DNA from: Amblyomma americanum
Taxonomy: Eukaryota; Arthropoda; Arachnida; Ixodida; Ixodidae
Assembly: GCF_052857255.1 (NCBI RefSeq)
Contig: NC_135498.1
Location: 160,255,124-160,319,123 of the forward strand
DNA: 64,000 nt
Direction: 5' to 3'
Shown here piece by piece: positions 35,951 to 47,457 of the stretch. The notes under the pieces were generated by a model. It did not search any database, was not told where the DNA came from, and saw only the letters and a program-made list of their open reading frames with translations. Position 1 is the stretch's first letter; the number at the start of each line of letters is the position of its first letter. The position numbers and the translations under genes were made by a program.

Positions 35951-37394
35951 AGAGGCTTAGCGACGGCGGCGGGGATCTCAACCCGGCCAGGCCGACCAAC
36001 TTCTTTTTCCTCTGCGCTTCTGATTTCCTCCGCTTCGTCGTCGACACAAAGCATGTTGCAATATATTGATGCTTCTGTAATATTGTTTTTCTAATACCCT
36101 ATTTATCTGCAGTTTTGTATTGTGACCATCCACTATATGTTATTGAACTGCATAATTAAAATGTTTCTTGGCGTTACGAATATTGTGTGTTTGTGACGTT
36201 TTGCCCTTCCTGCTTGGGCCATATGAGGTTTGCAGTACAGTGTAAAAAATCAATAATTTTAAATGCGGCTGACAAGCATGGATGTCTATAGAAAATAAAA
36301 ACTGAAACAACAAAGAATATTTTCTCGCAAATCTATTTGCATCTGCACATCAGAGATGTCATGAGCATTTAGCAAACCGTAAGGAGCAGTCGTATGCGCT
36401 GACGCAAAAAGTCAAGGGCGTGTAACTTGCTTACGACGCTCTTTCTGGAGGTTTGCTGTCGAAAGATGCCAGCTATTCTGTCAACTCCTGCCGTCTCTCG
36501 CTTGGGTGCTTTTCTACCTGCGCAAGGCCTGCTGGATTGGCAGTCTCGGCCTGGTGCTTGCTACCCCTTCTGGTGCTTGTCTATCGGTTTCCTCCAGCAA
36601 TTGCTAGCAAGAGGAGCGTTATGGGACGGCTGACTGCTTAGCTCCAATAACGTGTTATTGGAGAGGTGAAGCATTAAAAGCGGAATGTAAAGGAGTTGCA
36701 GCCGCAGCGATATCTATCGGAGTAGGGCATATCGTAGTAGGGCGCTTTTAACTTCCGTTTGCTATATCTTTAATATCAAAAGAATGCAGTTTCAAGCATA
36801 AGAAAGGGTGAATACCAATAGGTTTCTCCACCGTTAAGTTTTCATTTTACGGTTCTGATTCTCTGTGAGTAGGCTCGTCATTGCAAACTTCTTTTACCCA
36901 CTACATTTTCTCGATGAATCGCTGTACACTTCCTCTTCACAGTCCCTGCGGAGCAAAGAAGGAGCTTCGCTCTCAAATTCCAAGGAACATTGAGCTGCAA
37001 GAAGCGATATACGCCTACAACAGGATCTAGCCCGCATGTCTGAATGTCTTAGCGGTACCTAGCTGTAAGTGGCCTAATGTGCCTGAGCTGCTAAAATAAC
37101 AGAGCACGCTGCGGTGAGATCTAAGCGGTGGTCGAGTATCTATGTCGTAACCGGCCGGCAGTTTTCAAGTGAAAGGTGTTTCCATGTGGCTTCCTCGGTG
37201 TCTTTCCGTCGCATAAGGAGTGACGTCTGTCACAACGTGTTTTTAGGGCAGAGACGAAGAGGAGAAAGCGTGGCGTATATATGTCGCCTGTCATCACTGT
37301 GTACGAAATAAGTCTTGCATGCTTTTTTTTTCACGGGGAAGCTTGACCCAGTTCGTCTTGCTGTTCAGTAGTTTTACGCACAGAGTACCAGCCA
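35951..37394. other. Unassigned DNA
   Basis: It may contain the long terminal repeat or leader of the gypsy remnant at its left edge, but no second copy is in the window to define an LTR. A short perfect palindrome CCAATAACGTGTTATTGG is near 36643-36660. Confidence 0.3.
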
Positions 37395-37628
37395 CGGCAA
37401 CTTATTGGCTGTGGCGTTCGCCTGCTGTTGCCAAGCACGCTGGATAAAATCCCGGCCGCGGCGGCTGCATTTCGATGGAGGCAAAATACAGACAACCGAG
37501 TGCTGCGGAGTATTCGAAAGCGCGCGTTACAAAACCCCAGGCGGTCTATGTTAATTCAGAGCCTTCAAATAAGGCGTCCGTCGTAGCCGATATGTCGCTT
37601 CGGGACGTTAAACGCCACGTATTATATA
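37395..37628 (+). mobile_element. Diverged Ruka-type SINE
   Basis: The head is degraded (GGCTGTGGCGTTCGCCTGC, then ATCCCGGCCGCGGCGGCTGC). The body follows with TTTCGATGGAGGCAAAATAC, ACAAAACCCCAGGCGGTC and a GCTTCGGGACGTTAAACGCC end. Divergence suggests an old copy or subfamily. It abuts the 3' end of the minus-strand LINE. Confidence 0.75.
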
Positions 37629-37639
37629 TCCCTGTTCGC

Positions 37640-39789
37640 GCGGACACACAGAGAGAGAGAGAGGGTTTATTGACGGGAAAGGCAAAGAGGTAGGCCTGAA
37701 AAATAAATGTCTGGCCTGCTACTCTGTAGTGGGGAACGGAGGAGGAGAAAAAAGAGGGTCACGATGGGGGATGATGATGATGGGAGGAGGCGGACGAAAG
37801 CATATATAAAAATAATAATAAAGAAACAAGGCACACTTTCTGACATCACAAACGCGAGGCAAGGTCCGTGTCGCTTAAGAAGCGTGAGAGCGCTCGCGTT
37901 GCCTCTACAGTTTTCAAACTATCTGGCCAAGCGCCGAGGATCAAATCCTCCGAGAGGGGCCTTGTGTCCATAGTCATCAGAGCAGACACGAGAAGGAGTC
38001 TTTCACGTGAATATGCTGGACACAACACTAAAACATGTTCTATAGTCTCTAGCACGCAACATCTGCTACATTCCGGGGAGTCCTATTGTCCTATTAAGTG
38101 CAAGTATTTGCGCGTGAAGGCGACGTTTAAACGAAATCTGTGGATTATGCATGCAATAGGGCGTGGTATTCCCGGAGGAACAGAAAAGTTCATCGCCGGA
38201 TATAGCTGTTTAAGGCGGATGTGTCGAGTTTCTGGCAGGACCCAGTACCTAGCCGTCGCACTCCTCATTTATTCCGAAAGGACACAAGCAGTGTCCGGTC
38301 TAGATAACGGCACAGCTGTACGCAGGCTACTGCTGAAGGCGCTCTTTGCTTCAGCGGCGGCGGTCTCATTTCCATCGAGTCCGCAGTGTCCCGGGATCCA
38401 CAGAAACACAGTACGGTGGCCTTTTTCCTGAGCAAATGACAGGAGACTAATGATATCAAGAGCCAGAGCTCGGTAGGCGATGTGGCGTAAAAGCATCCCA
38501 AAATTTGTAGCGGAGGTTTAGAGTCAGTGAAAATGCACCACTCCTGAGGCAGTTCCCCGCAGATGTTGCGAAACGCTTCCCGAAGGACCGCAAGCTCTGT
38601 AGCGACTGAAGTAGACTTGTGTCCTAAAATGAACCTGCGGGTCGTCTGCTGAGTGGGGATTACGAATGCTGCTGTTGATGCCTTTGGTGACGCAAATTCA
38701 CCCGTGCATACGTGCACACAGTTTTGGTATTCTGACCAGATGTAGGCAAGAGCAAGTTGCATCAGTCCTCTACCCGGCATTACAGATTTCTGGGTTATGC
38801 CAGGGACATGCAGGCATACTGAAGGCTGAGCCATCACCCATGGTGGCTGCAAGGGATGACGCGGCAGGGCATAGTCTGATGGCAATTCGGAGCGATGGAA
38901 GCGCAATGCGCGTGCAAAATTGCTGTCTGGTCGCTCATCAAAAATCTTCGTCAGCGGGTGACAGCGGTGCCGTGTAAGCGCACGTAAATATACACGAAGT
39001 GGTTCGTGTAACAGGTATACCGATATTGGGCACGCACGAGATTCCTCAATCGTGCCTTTGTTAGAGGCACAACGTGATAATCTGAGGCATATCTTGAGCG
39101 CCTGAGCATGGACAATCTCTAATGCCCGCAAGCAGGAAATGCTCATCGTAGAGAGTATAGGAACGCTGTAACGAATGTAGCCTATAAATGGAGTATAGTA
39201 ATGTTTAGCAAGGAGCGCTCTGTTGGGCCCCATTTAATGCCTGCTACGAAGCGAAGCACATGGTAAAAAAGAGTGAGTCTTTTCTTTAGCTTATTTATAT
39301 GCCTCGACCATGACAGATCGCGGTCAATGATAATGCCCAAAAATTGTGGTGGGAGACGTATGGTATTGCAACCCCTTGAAGTATTACTGGTTAGCGGCAG
39401 ACAGGCTTGCGCATGAATGCGACCACAGCACAGTTTTCAGCTGCAAAGTACAAACCCTGACGTCGTAGGTGCCTTGAAGTATTTTACACGGCCCGTTGTA
39501 ATCTCGCGCGCATTTGCGGACGTGTCGAACCCGAAGCCCCAGATGCAGATATCATCAGCATAGGCACTGACGTGAATGTGAGTGGAAAGTTCACTCACCA
39601 GTCGTATCAATGCCACGGTATATATTGTTGGGCTGAGAACTCCTCCGTGAGGAAACTGATGACGGGTAGTCTCTCCATCAGGCGTAGACATGTAAACGGA
39701 CCGGCCGTTGAGGTAGCTCACAATCTATGAGTACAACCGGCCGGCATCGCCTATGTTATCAAGGGCATCAAGGATGGCGTCATGAAGTA
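37640..39789 (-). pseudogene. Nested LINE, part 3: RT C-terminal half, RNase H, 3' UTR
   Basis: This is the 3' third of an I/R1-like LINE. Frame 39437-39721 has QFPHGGVLSPTIYTVALI (motif B) and HVSAYADDICIWG (catalytic YADD). Frame 38265-39233 (322 codons) carries the connection and RNase H. In RNase H the first acidic motif reads VHVCTGEFASPKAS, so the usual TDGS Asp is lost; later CIFTDSKPPLQIL is kept. The last RNase H block, LWIPGHCGLDGNE, lies in a different frame (38269-38496), so there is a frameshift near 38480. The C-terminal IEHVLVLCPAYSRERLL is at 37846-38055. The 3' end has CAATAAACCCTCTCTCTC near 37650. Confidence 0.85.
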
Positions 39790-40027
39790 CAGTACTCACG
39801 GATTGAAATAGGACATTCGGAGCGCTAGCCTTGCAGTGCCACGCAGGCATGTGGTAAACCACAGGCCGGCTGATTGGCTACTGGAAGGAACAATTCTGCT
39901 TTGTAGATGTTCTCCCTCTCACGCCATACCACAATGCACCACCTTGGTTCCATGAGCGTCTACGGGCGGCGCTCCATGAAGCGACGGCCACGCGCTCCGA
40001 ATGTCCTATTTCAATCCGTGAGTACTG
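39790..40027 (-). mobile_element. 238-bp TA-flanked MITE, copy 2, inserted in the LINE
   Basis: It has the same length and termini as 19882-20119, internally in the opposite orientation. TA flanks at 39788-39789 and 40028-40029. Left and right of it the minus-strand LINE reads up to GAYDN and resumes with LHDAIL. The insertion therefore sits in RT motif A, at the TA of a GTA codon. Confidence 0.92.
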
Positions 40028-40029
40028 TA

Positions 40030-40891
40030 CATTATCGTAGGCCCCTTTGATGTCCAAGAAGACAGCAGCGAGAGTCAGAGACTGCGTTTTTCATGTTCTA
40101 CAGTCGATATTAGGTCGATTACGCTGTCAATCGAAGAACGTCCCCGCCGGAACCCGGTAATCATGTCCGGATAGAGAGAATTCTACTCTAAAAAACATTC
40201 GAGCCGTGCCAGCACCAATCGCTCCATAACCTTACCGACGAAGCTTGCTAGTGCAACTGGCCGGTAGGAGGTAAGCTCCTAAGGAGGCTTTTTAAGGCTT
40301 CAAAAGAGCAACGAGGCGGCTTATCTTCCAGTGTTCTGGAACGATTCCGGAAGCCTATGTATCACTGTAGTTACTGAGCAGCGCAGTTCGGCCTTCCATG
40401 CCAAGGTGAGAGAGAGACGCGTACGGAATTCCGTCAGGACCACGTTTTGATGCACGACTACACGAGGAAAGAGCAGCTTCTAGTTCAGGCATCGTGAATA
40501 GCATCTCGTAGTGGTCATCTGGTGAAGGTGGCACAAAAGCCTCCAAACTGTTTGATGTTACCGCAGTTGTGCCCACAAGCATTTTGGAGAATTCTTCTGC
40601 TACCTCTACATTATTACGGCGTTGGTAAATGAACTTGGCACGGAAAGGATACCGTTCTTGTGGGGGTGAGCGCAAGCTCCCGGCTAGATGCCAAATACGC
40701 GACAACGGTTTGCGAGGGGCCAGCGATTAACAGAAATGCCTCCAACGTTGTCTCTATAATGTCGTGAGGTGGCGCTTTGTCGTTGAGCTCGGCGACAAAG
40801 GGCGAGATCATACGTGGATTTAGTTCTGTAATTCCTTTCGGCGCGCCGATGGACTGCACGTAGTCTATCGATTTCCACGTCAATAGTAGAT
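40030..40891 (-). pseudogene. Nested LINE, part 2: RT N-terminal half
   Basis: The segment begins (high end) with IDRLRAVHRRAERNYRTKST and DLALCRRAQR at 40878 downwards, a typical region between endonuclease and RT. Frame 40355-40705 gives MPELEAALSSCSRASKRGPD and GIPYASLSHLG (RT motif 0/1). Then in shifted frames come GFRNRSRTLEDKP and SLLSSWTSKGP-like palm sequence. AGAT at 40888-40891 is the left target duplication of the LTR element. Confidence 0.82.
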
Positions 40892-41980
40892 TGTGACGTT
40901 CCTTGTGTGTGCTACGAGGGTCCGCGTTCGACGGCGCGGCATAGACGGAGCCCCCAGTGGCGGCAAAATCACTCAAAGGAAAGCAATTCAGCTGGAAGAG
41001 AGGAGATCGGCGACAAGCCGGTCTCGTTTTGGAAGCAGCCAGCACACATGTTTCTACTGTATATGGCTGCAAGCAACTTCAGTGTGATTGCTTTCGGGCC
41101 TGCCGCCATGGACCGCACGGAGAAGACCCAGGTGACAGCTGCGTCCAATTACCGAGCCATACTCGTTGAGAGTGAAGGACCAAAACGAAGGGGTTTAAGC
41201 ACAACCGGACCCCCTTTCCATAGTGTCGGCACGTGTCGAACGCCGCCGCCGCCGCCGCGGGGAGACGGGTCTTATCTTCCCCAATTGCCGTGACCGTGCC
41301 GGGGACAAAGGACATCATTTCGGCGGGCCTGGCCCCGTGACAAGACGGCGGGCATCATCACCAACACTCCCGAGCACATCCTAGGACAAGGGACCACTTT
41401 CCCGGCCTTTGAGTGACCTCGCGTTCCGGCCTTGAGTGGCGAGTGTCATTTGATGGAGAACGGAGGTCGGTGACCCGCGGGAACCGTCAGCGGGCCACAG
41501 ACCGTCTAAAACAGCCGACGCTACCTCGACGACAACCTTCTTTCCCTCGGACTCTACACGTGACGGGGGCGAGGCCATAAGTGCGGTGGTGTGTTTGTGC
41601 GCCCAAGTGAAAGCCCTAGGCCCCTCCCACTCCAGCGTGGGCGTCCTCAACCTAGGGAATGTGGGGAATAAGAAGGAGAAAAAAATCGACAAGGGGTACG
41701 GAAGAAAGAACGCTCAGGACGACATCGTTCGCCAAGGGGGCCTTCAGCGCCGAAGCCCGACGGCGTGCAGCTTCTGCCAGCAACCGTTCGAGCTCAACTC
41801 CGGAGCCCCTTCATCGTCCCCATGAAGTCGTCGGCACGTAAGCTCGGACACCCCAGCCTCTGATGTATAATCATAATTATGTATAATTATTGAATATATC
41901 TGTTTGTTTAAACTGAGCCATACGGTGTCTCTTTGCCTCTCCGTCCCGTGTGGACCTGCGCATTATGGGGGGTCATCACA
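40892..41980 (+). repeat. 5' LTR
   Basis: It is 1,089 bp, TG...CA bounded. It contains a GCCGCCGCCGCCGCCGCGG run (about 41241-41259) and an AT-rich stretch with TGTATAATTATTGAATATAT near 41880-41900, a plausible promoter or processing region. Confidence 0.95.
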
Positions 41981-41981
41981 C

Positions 41982-41999
41982 TGGTGTCAGGAGTGGGGT
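41982..41999 (+). promoter_or_regulatory. Primer binding site, tRNA-Leu-like
   Basis: TGGTGTCAGGAGTGGGGT begins one base after the 5' LTR. From memory, it is complementary, with about two mismatches, to the 3' end of arthropod tRNA-Leu (…CCCACTTCTGACACCA). Minus-strand DNA synthesis would start here. Confidence 0.75.
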
Positions 42000-42133
42000 C
42001 TCAAAAGCAAATGTCCTCTGAATGCTGCGACATTCATGACTTCAAAATTGTAATTAAAAAGGAATCACGGGACTGATTGTGGGACTTTTACCCCCATTTG
42101 ACAGGCTTGAGGCACCGGAGGGCTTGAAAAAAA

Positions 42134-42948
42134 ATGTCTGTATCTGAGGGAGCTGCCACTCCACAGCCGTCGCTCGGAGCAAGCATGCTGGCATTAGGAA
42201 GCGTCATTCCGACGTTTACGGGAGATAAGACAGGAATTCCAATCTGCGATTTCTTTTCCATGCTAGAAGAGATTGGGAAAATGGGGGGATGGTCCGATTC
42301 TCAAATGCTGGGAATGGCGAGGTGTAAGATGGCAGGAGCTGCTCATGATTTTGCATGGCGAGACGAAAAAGTAAAATCCACAAAATCATTTGCGGAATTT
42401 AAGAAGCTCGCATTTGAGCATTCGACACTGAACCACGTCACGTGCGGGTACAGAGGTTCCGTGACGCCGGACAGATGGTAGGGGAGGACGTGCGAACGTT
42501 TGCGTCGCGGCTTCAGCGCCTAGCACGCGATACGTTAAGCAGGGAGGAGGAAGGAGACCAGCTAAAGAAGAAATACGCGGAGGATATACTTAAAGAGGAA
42601 ATGACCGCTTTGTTCGTGGCTGGTCTGCAAGACCCCGTCCGCCGGTTCGTGCTCTCGCGCAAGCCGAGCAATTTCGACCAAGCCGTGGCGGCCGCATTAA
42701 ATGAGGAACGAAATGTGGCGTTAACGACAGCCGCAGCGAGAGTACGCGTCATAGAGAGAGCGGTGCTCAACCCTGAGGTTGCTCTCTTGACAGAGCGGTT
42801 AGATCGCTTAGAACAGCTGCTATCTCAGCAGGTGGAACGCCAGGTTGAAGCGCGCGCTCTACAGCGCCCATTCGCTGGAAACCGGAGACCGCCACAAAGC
42901 TACAGGCCCGGTATGCGAGATTATGAAGAAATCGTATGGTTCGCTTGA
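42134..42948 (+). pseudogene. gag of the Ty3/gypsy element, frameshifted
   Basis: The first frame (ATG 42134 to 42481) covers the N-terminal capsid (SVIPTFTGDKTGIPICDFFS, MARCKMAGAAHDFAW). A single-base loss near 42418-42421 moves the rest into the frame ending 42948 (VGEDVRTFASRLQRLARDTL, FVAGLQDPVRRFVLSRKP). A coiled-coil-like LTERLDRLEQLLSQQVERQ follows. The zinc knuckle is broken: in place of the first two Cys are Trp and the TGA stop (42946-42948), while the sequence after the stop keeps GHIARFC. No functional nucleocapsid would be made from this copy. Confidence 0.88.
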
Positions 42949-43112
42949 CAGGGTCGCGGACACATCGCGAGGTTCTGCGAAAACGTGCGCCGTGGGGGGC
43001 CACAAAGAGAAGCAGGCGTGACACGCCCTAGGCAAGCCTACAGCGGGGCTCCAGATACCGAGTCAAAAAACTAGATAGTCCTCCCCAGCCTGAGGAGCGT
43101 GGGGAGTGATCA

Positions 43113-45719
43113 GTGGATGATGAGGTGGTGGTGGTTTGTGTGGCCGACGAGGCATGCCCTGTTGTGCGTTGCAAGTTAAATGGTTGTTGCATGGAATTGT
43201 TGATAGATACGAAGTCAAAGGTGGCATTGCTTAAGGAGAGCAGTTTTAGCACGCTTCGAAGGAAGGGGGACCGCGAGGTGTTGGAAGCGTCTGGTGGTAT
43301 GGCAACCAAATTTGTAGGCATAACGGGGGATCCTCTTGGCATAAGTGGACTCTACCGGTTACGCTTCTCTCTCCGCGGAATTGCATTGGAGCACCCCTGC
43401 TACGTATGCCCGGACACGGTGTCTCTGCCAAACGGAGTGTCAGGTATATTAGGGCAGGATTTTTTGAGAAAAGGGAAGGTAGTTGTCTCATTCTCTGAGG
43501 AAGAGGTTAATGCGGGCGCCTCAAAAGTTCCCTTTTTGAACAGGAGAGGGGCTGAGATTCGCATTACCGATATTGACACCCGTCAAACAGTGGGATCATT
43601 GGAGAAGGTATATTCGCGGGTTGCCGTCAGGCTGGTCGATGAGGCGGTCGTCCTTCCTTGGTCGGAGCACATTTTGTACGCGTGTGTGCCTTCAGATGTA
43701 GAGAGCGGCGCCGTGGGAGTGCTTGAGCCGGTCGACTCTCTCAGCAATGGCTTGAAAGCAGCCGCGTGCCTCGTGACAGTTAATGACGCCCACAGAGTGC
43801 CCCTACGGGTGGTTAACTGTAGCCAGCAGCCACTGAGCCTTCCCAAGAACAAAACATTGGCTTTCTTCACCTCTGCGATAGAGAAACGTGAGCCCACCGA
43901 TACAGTACTCGCAACTGTAGAGCATGCTAGTCCTTCGGCTGCTCCAAAGGCGTCGTTCGATCTTTCTCACGTAAAATCCAGGGAGAGGGAGGCACTGGCT
44001 GGTTTGCTGAACGACTACTCGGAGGTATTCGCCGCGTCCAACCTTATTTTGGGCTGCTGTGGCGTTATAAAGCACAGGATAGAAACCGGCACTTCATCGC
44101 CTGTTTACCAGCGTGCGTACAGGATTCCTTACTCCCAACGTGAGGAGATGGAGTGGCAGGTGCAGGACCTGATTGATCGCGGCATTGTCGAACACTCAAA
44201 GTCACCCTGGGGAGCACCAGCACTATTGGTGGAAAAGCCAGATGGCTCGTATCGATTGGTAGTGGACTACCGCAAACTAAATGTCGTAACTCGCATCGAT
44301 CCATACCCCATCCCCAATATACAGGAGACGCTTTCTCAGCTGGGCTCTGCCAGGTACTTCACGGTAGTGGACATGGCGGCGGGATTCTGGCAGATAGCAA
44401 TGGATCCGGCAGATGCCGAGAAAACGGCATTCAACACGCCCTCAGGGCACTATGAATGCAAAAGAATGCCGATGGGTCTGGCCAACAGCGCTGCTGTCTG
44501 GCAGAGAACCGCTGATGTTATCCTGGCAGGTCTTCTGGGGAGGCTGTGCTTCGTGTATATGGATGACATAATCATATACAGTGACAGTTTTGAGAACCAT
44601 TTGCGCGATATTGAGCAGGTTTTGGTGCGACTAAGAGGAGCGGGTCTCAAGCTAAAGCCCTATAAGTGCCAATTTCTCAAATACGAGGTGAAATACCTCG
44701 GGCATGTTGTTTCAGCAGACGGCGTGCGACCGGACCCTGAGAAACTAAGGTGTGTCTCGGATTTTCCATCCACGACTAGCGTCCGCCAGGTCCGGCAGTT
44801 TCTCGGCCTGATCGGTTACTACCGAAGGCACATTGAGGAGTTCGCCAAGTTCGCTAAGCTGCTCACCGTCTTAACAGCCAAAAATGTCGCCTTTCGCTGG
44901 GACGAAAACGCGGAGAATGCTTTTGGGGCCCTGAAAAGGAAGCTAATGAGTGCACCGCTGTTGCGCCACCCGGATTTTAATTTGCCCTTCGTTATGGCCA
45001 CAGATGCGTCAAAGTTCGCAGTTGGTGCCGTTCTATCTCAGGTTATCGAGGGCAAAGAACATCCCGTTGCTTTTGCTAGCCGACAGCTCAGCCCCACAGA
45101 GCAAAAGTACGGAGCTACGGAAAGGGAGTGCCTCGCCGTTGTCTGGGCAGTAAAGCACTTCAGATGCCACCTTTACGGCCGCAAATTCAAGCTAGTCACA
45201 GACTTCCATCCTCTGAAATGGGTGATGAGTGTCAGAGACCCTAGCTCGCGACTCGCTAGATGGAATCTACACCTTCAGGAATACTGCTTTGAAGTGGAGC
45301 ACAAGTCAGGAAAGACACATCTGAATGCTGATGCACTCAGCCGCACAGCTGCCGTGGCAGCTATAGATGAGTTTGTCCCCGTAGTCGACCCCGCCGAATT
45401 ACGCACAGAGCAGTGCAAAGATCCTGACCTGAAGCGAATAATCGAAAGCTTAGAGGGCGCACCGTCTCACTCCGAACAGCTAGGTTATTTCATTGGCAAA
45501 GACGGCACCCTGTGTCGGCGCACGAGGCCAACCAGGAAAGGGAGACCAGAGAAAACCGCTTGGGAGAGAGTCGTCATACCTCGGTCGTGGACAGAAAGGG
45601 TTCTTCGCGCGTTTCACGATGCGCCATGCGCCGGTGATTTTGGCGTGGCGAAGACACGCAGGCGTGTGGAGCGTTTGTACTTTTGGAGTGGCATGCGACA
45701 GGATGTTAGAGACTACTGA
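43113..45719 (+). pseudogene. pol of the Ty3/gypsy element: protease, RT, RNase H, start of integrase
   Basis: The open frame is 868 codons, counting from a GTG. The protease has LIDTKSKVALL at residues about 29-39; the catalytic D-T-G is D-T-K, so it is probably inactive. RT spans about 370-560: VEKPDGSYRLVVDYRKLN, FTVVDMAAGFWQ (motif A) and FVYMDDIIIYS (catalytic YMDD). RNase H has VMATDASKFAVGAVL, ATERECLAVVWA and VTDFHPLKW (the usual His after the second Asp is Phe). The integrase zinc finger starts at FHDAPCAGDFGVAKT, where the second His is Asp. The frame stops at TGA 45717-45719 inside this finger. RT looks intact; protease and integrase finger do not. Confidence 0.92.
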
Positions 45720-46964
45720 GCGAAGTGTAATTCCTGTCTCGAAAAAAAAACACCTAAGGGACGAAGACCAGCTCCAATTCAGCCGTTCCTTGAGGTTTCG
45801 GCTCCCTTCGAGCGGACAGGTATGGACATAATGGGCCCATTGCCCACGACCACTTCCGGAAACAGGTACATTTCAGTATTTGTCGATCACCTTTCAAAAT
45901 ACGTGGAAGCGGTAGCACTCCCAGATCAGAAGGCAGACACGGTTGCAAGAGCATTTGTCGAACAGATCGTGCTCCGACATGGACCCCCGAGGCAACTCTT
46001 GACAGATCGGGGAACGAACTTCGTGTCGCAGCTAATGAAGAGAGTTTGCGAGCTGCTTAAGATCGCTAAGAAGCAGACAACACCGTACCATCCGGCTTGC
46101 AACGGCGCGGTGGAGCGACTGAACCAAACCGTGGCCGGGTTCCTGTCGCATTTTGTTTCGCGCGACCAGCGGGACTGGGACTTGTGGCTCCCGTATGCAA
46201 TGTTTGCCTACAATTCCGCAGCACACGAGAGCACGGGCGAATCGCCATTCTTTCTTCTCTACGGCCGAGACCCAGACAAGCCTAGTGAAGTGCCAGAGGG
46301 CCCCCGTCGTGTCCCATACGCTTCACTGGACGACTATAAGGTTGAGCTAGAATCGCACTTGCAAGTGGCGAGGGACATCGCAAAGGAGGCCTTAAAGAAA
46401 GCGGCAAAGCGCAGAAAGGAGGTGCATGATAGCAGTGCTAGAGGCGCACCGTTTGATGTGGGCGACAGCGTGTACATTGAAAACTGCCAAAGGCAGATTG
46501 GGCAAGCTCGTAAGTTCCAGACGAAGTGGAGAGGACCGTGCGAGGTTGTCGAGAAGCTTTCTCCGGTACACTTCAGAGTCCGAGACGTGAACAGGCGTTT
46601 GATAAGGATACACGCAAATCGCCTCAAGTCGGCACCGGTTCAGTATTCACGAAATGAGGAAAGGGAAAGCGCGGATTTTGATGGGGACAGAAGTGAAGCG
46701 GAGCGCGCAGATAGTTCGCAAGAAACGCCCTCTCCTGCATTTGTTCGGCAGGCGCCAGATGTGACGGCCGGAATGCCCCCAGATTTACTTCATGCATTGC
46801 TAGAAGAAGAAGAAGCGATCGAGGTTGCCGCGCAGATAACGCCAGGAGAGGCTCCTGCCACGAGCCCTCGCGTGTCTCAAAGCAGACAAAGGGTCACAGA
46901 CTTACTTGGTATGACTCATGAAGGCCGATATCCGCTGCGAAATCGGAAAGCTAAGTCGGACTAA
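45720..46964 (+). pseudogene. Integrase and C-terminal pol of the Ty3/gypsy element
   Basis: After the stop, KCNSCLEKK continues the zinc finger. A one-base expansion in the A run at about 45743-45751 then shifts the frame into 45822-46964. Integrase core acidic residues are all present: MDIMGPLP, LLTDRGTNF and CNGAVERLN (D, D, E). Next is FQTKWRGPCEVVEKLSPVHF, a GPY/F module. The C-terminal 100 residues are acidic and low complexity with no chromodomain that I can see, ending EGRYPLRNRKAKSD. Confidence 0.9.
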
Positions 46965-47457
46965 TGGCGTAAACAGAGCGGAGTTGTGAACTGGTTAGAA
47001 TTGTGTAATGCCGCAGCTCATAACATTGCTATGTGCTTATGTGTTAAGATATCGGAGTTGGTAGTTAAACCTTTCTGTCATTAAGCAACACCTTCACAGG
47101 AGAGCATGCGGAGCGCATGCAGAACCTGCCCTACTTCCTTTCGTTACCTATATTTTTGTCTGCGCCGTGATCGTGCTAGAAGTGGGAGCTCCTTTGTAAC
47201 TGTGGTAAATTTATTTCGTCCAGTTTGAACAAGAAAGGAGAGGCATGGGTGCTGATTTTCATGTTTATCTGTAAAAGAACATCAGTGCTGCCCCTGGAGA
47301 CGCCAGTTATGACAGCTGAGGCATATGGTGTTGTGCAGTGGCGTTGAGTGCAGCGAAAAGTGTTTTGTCGGACGCACTGTGCGAGGCGATTCAGAAAGAG
47401 AAAGGGACCTGCATGGACTCAAATGTTCGGAGAACATTCTTCTGGAGGGTGAGCGCG
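46965..47457 (+). other. 3' noncoding part of the LTR element with weak polypurine tract
   Basis: There is no frame of interest. The bases just before the 3' LTR (GGAGGGTGAGCG, about 47444-47456) are purine-rich and occupy the expected polypurine tract position, but the tract is short and interrupted. Confidence 0.5.
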
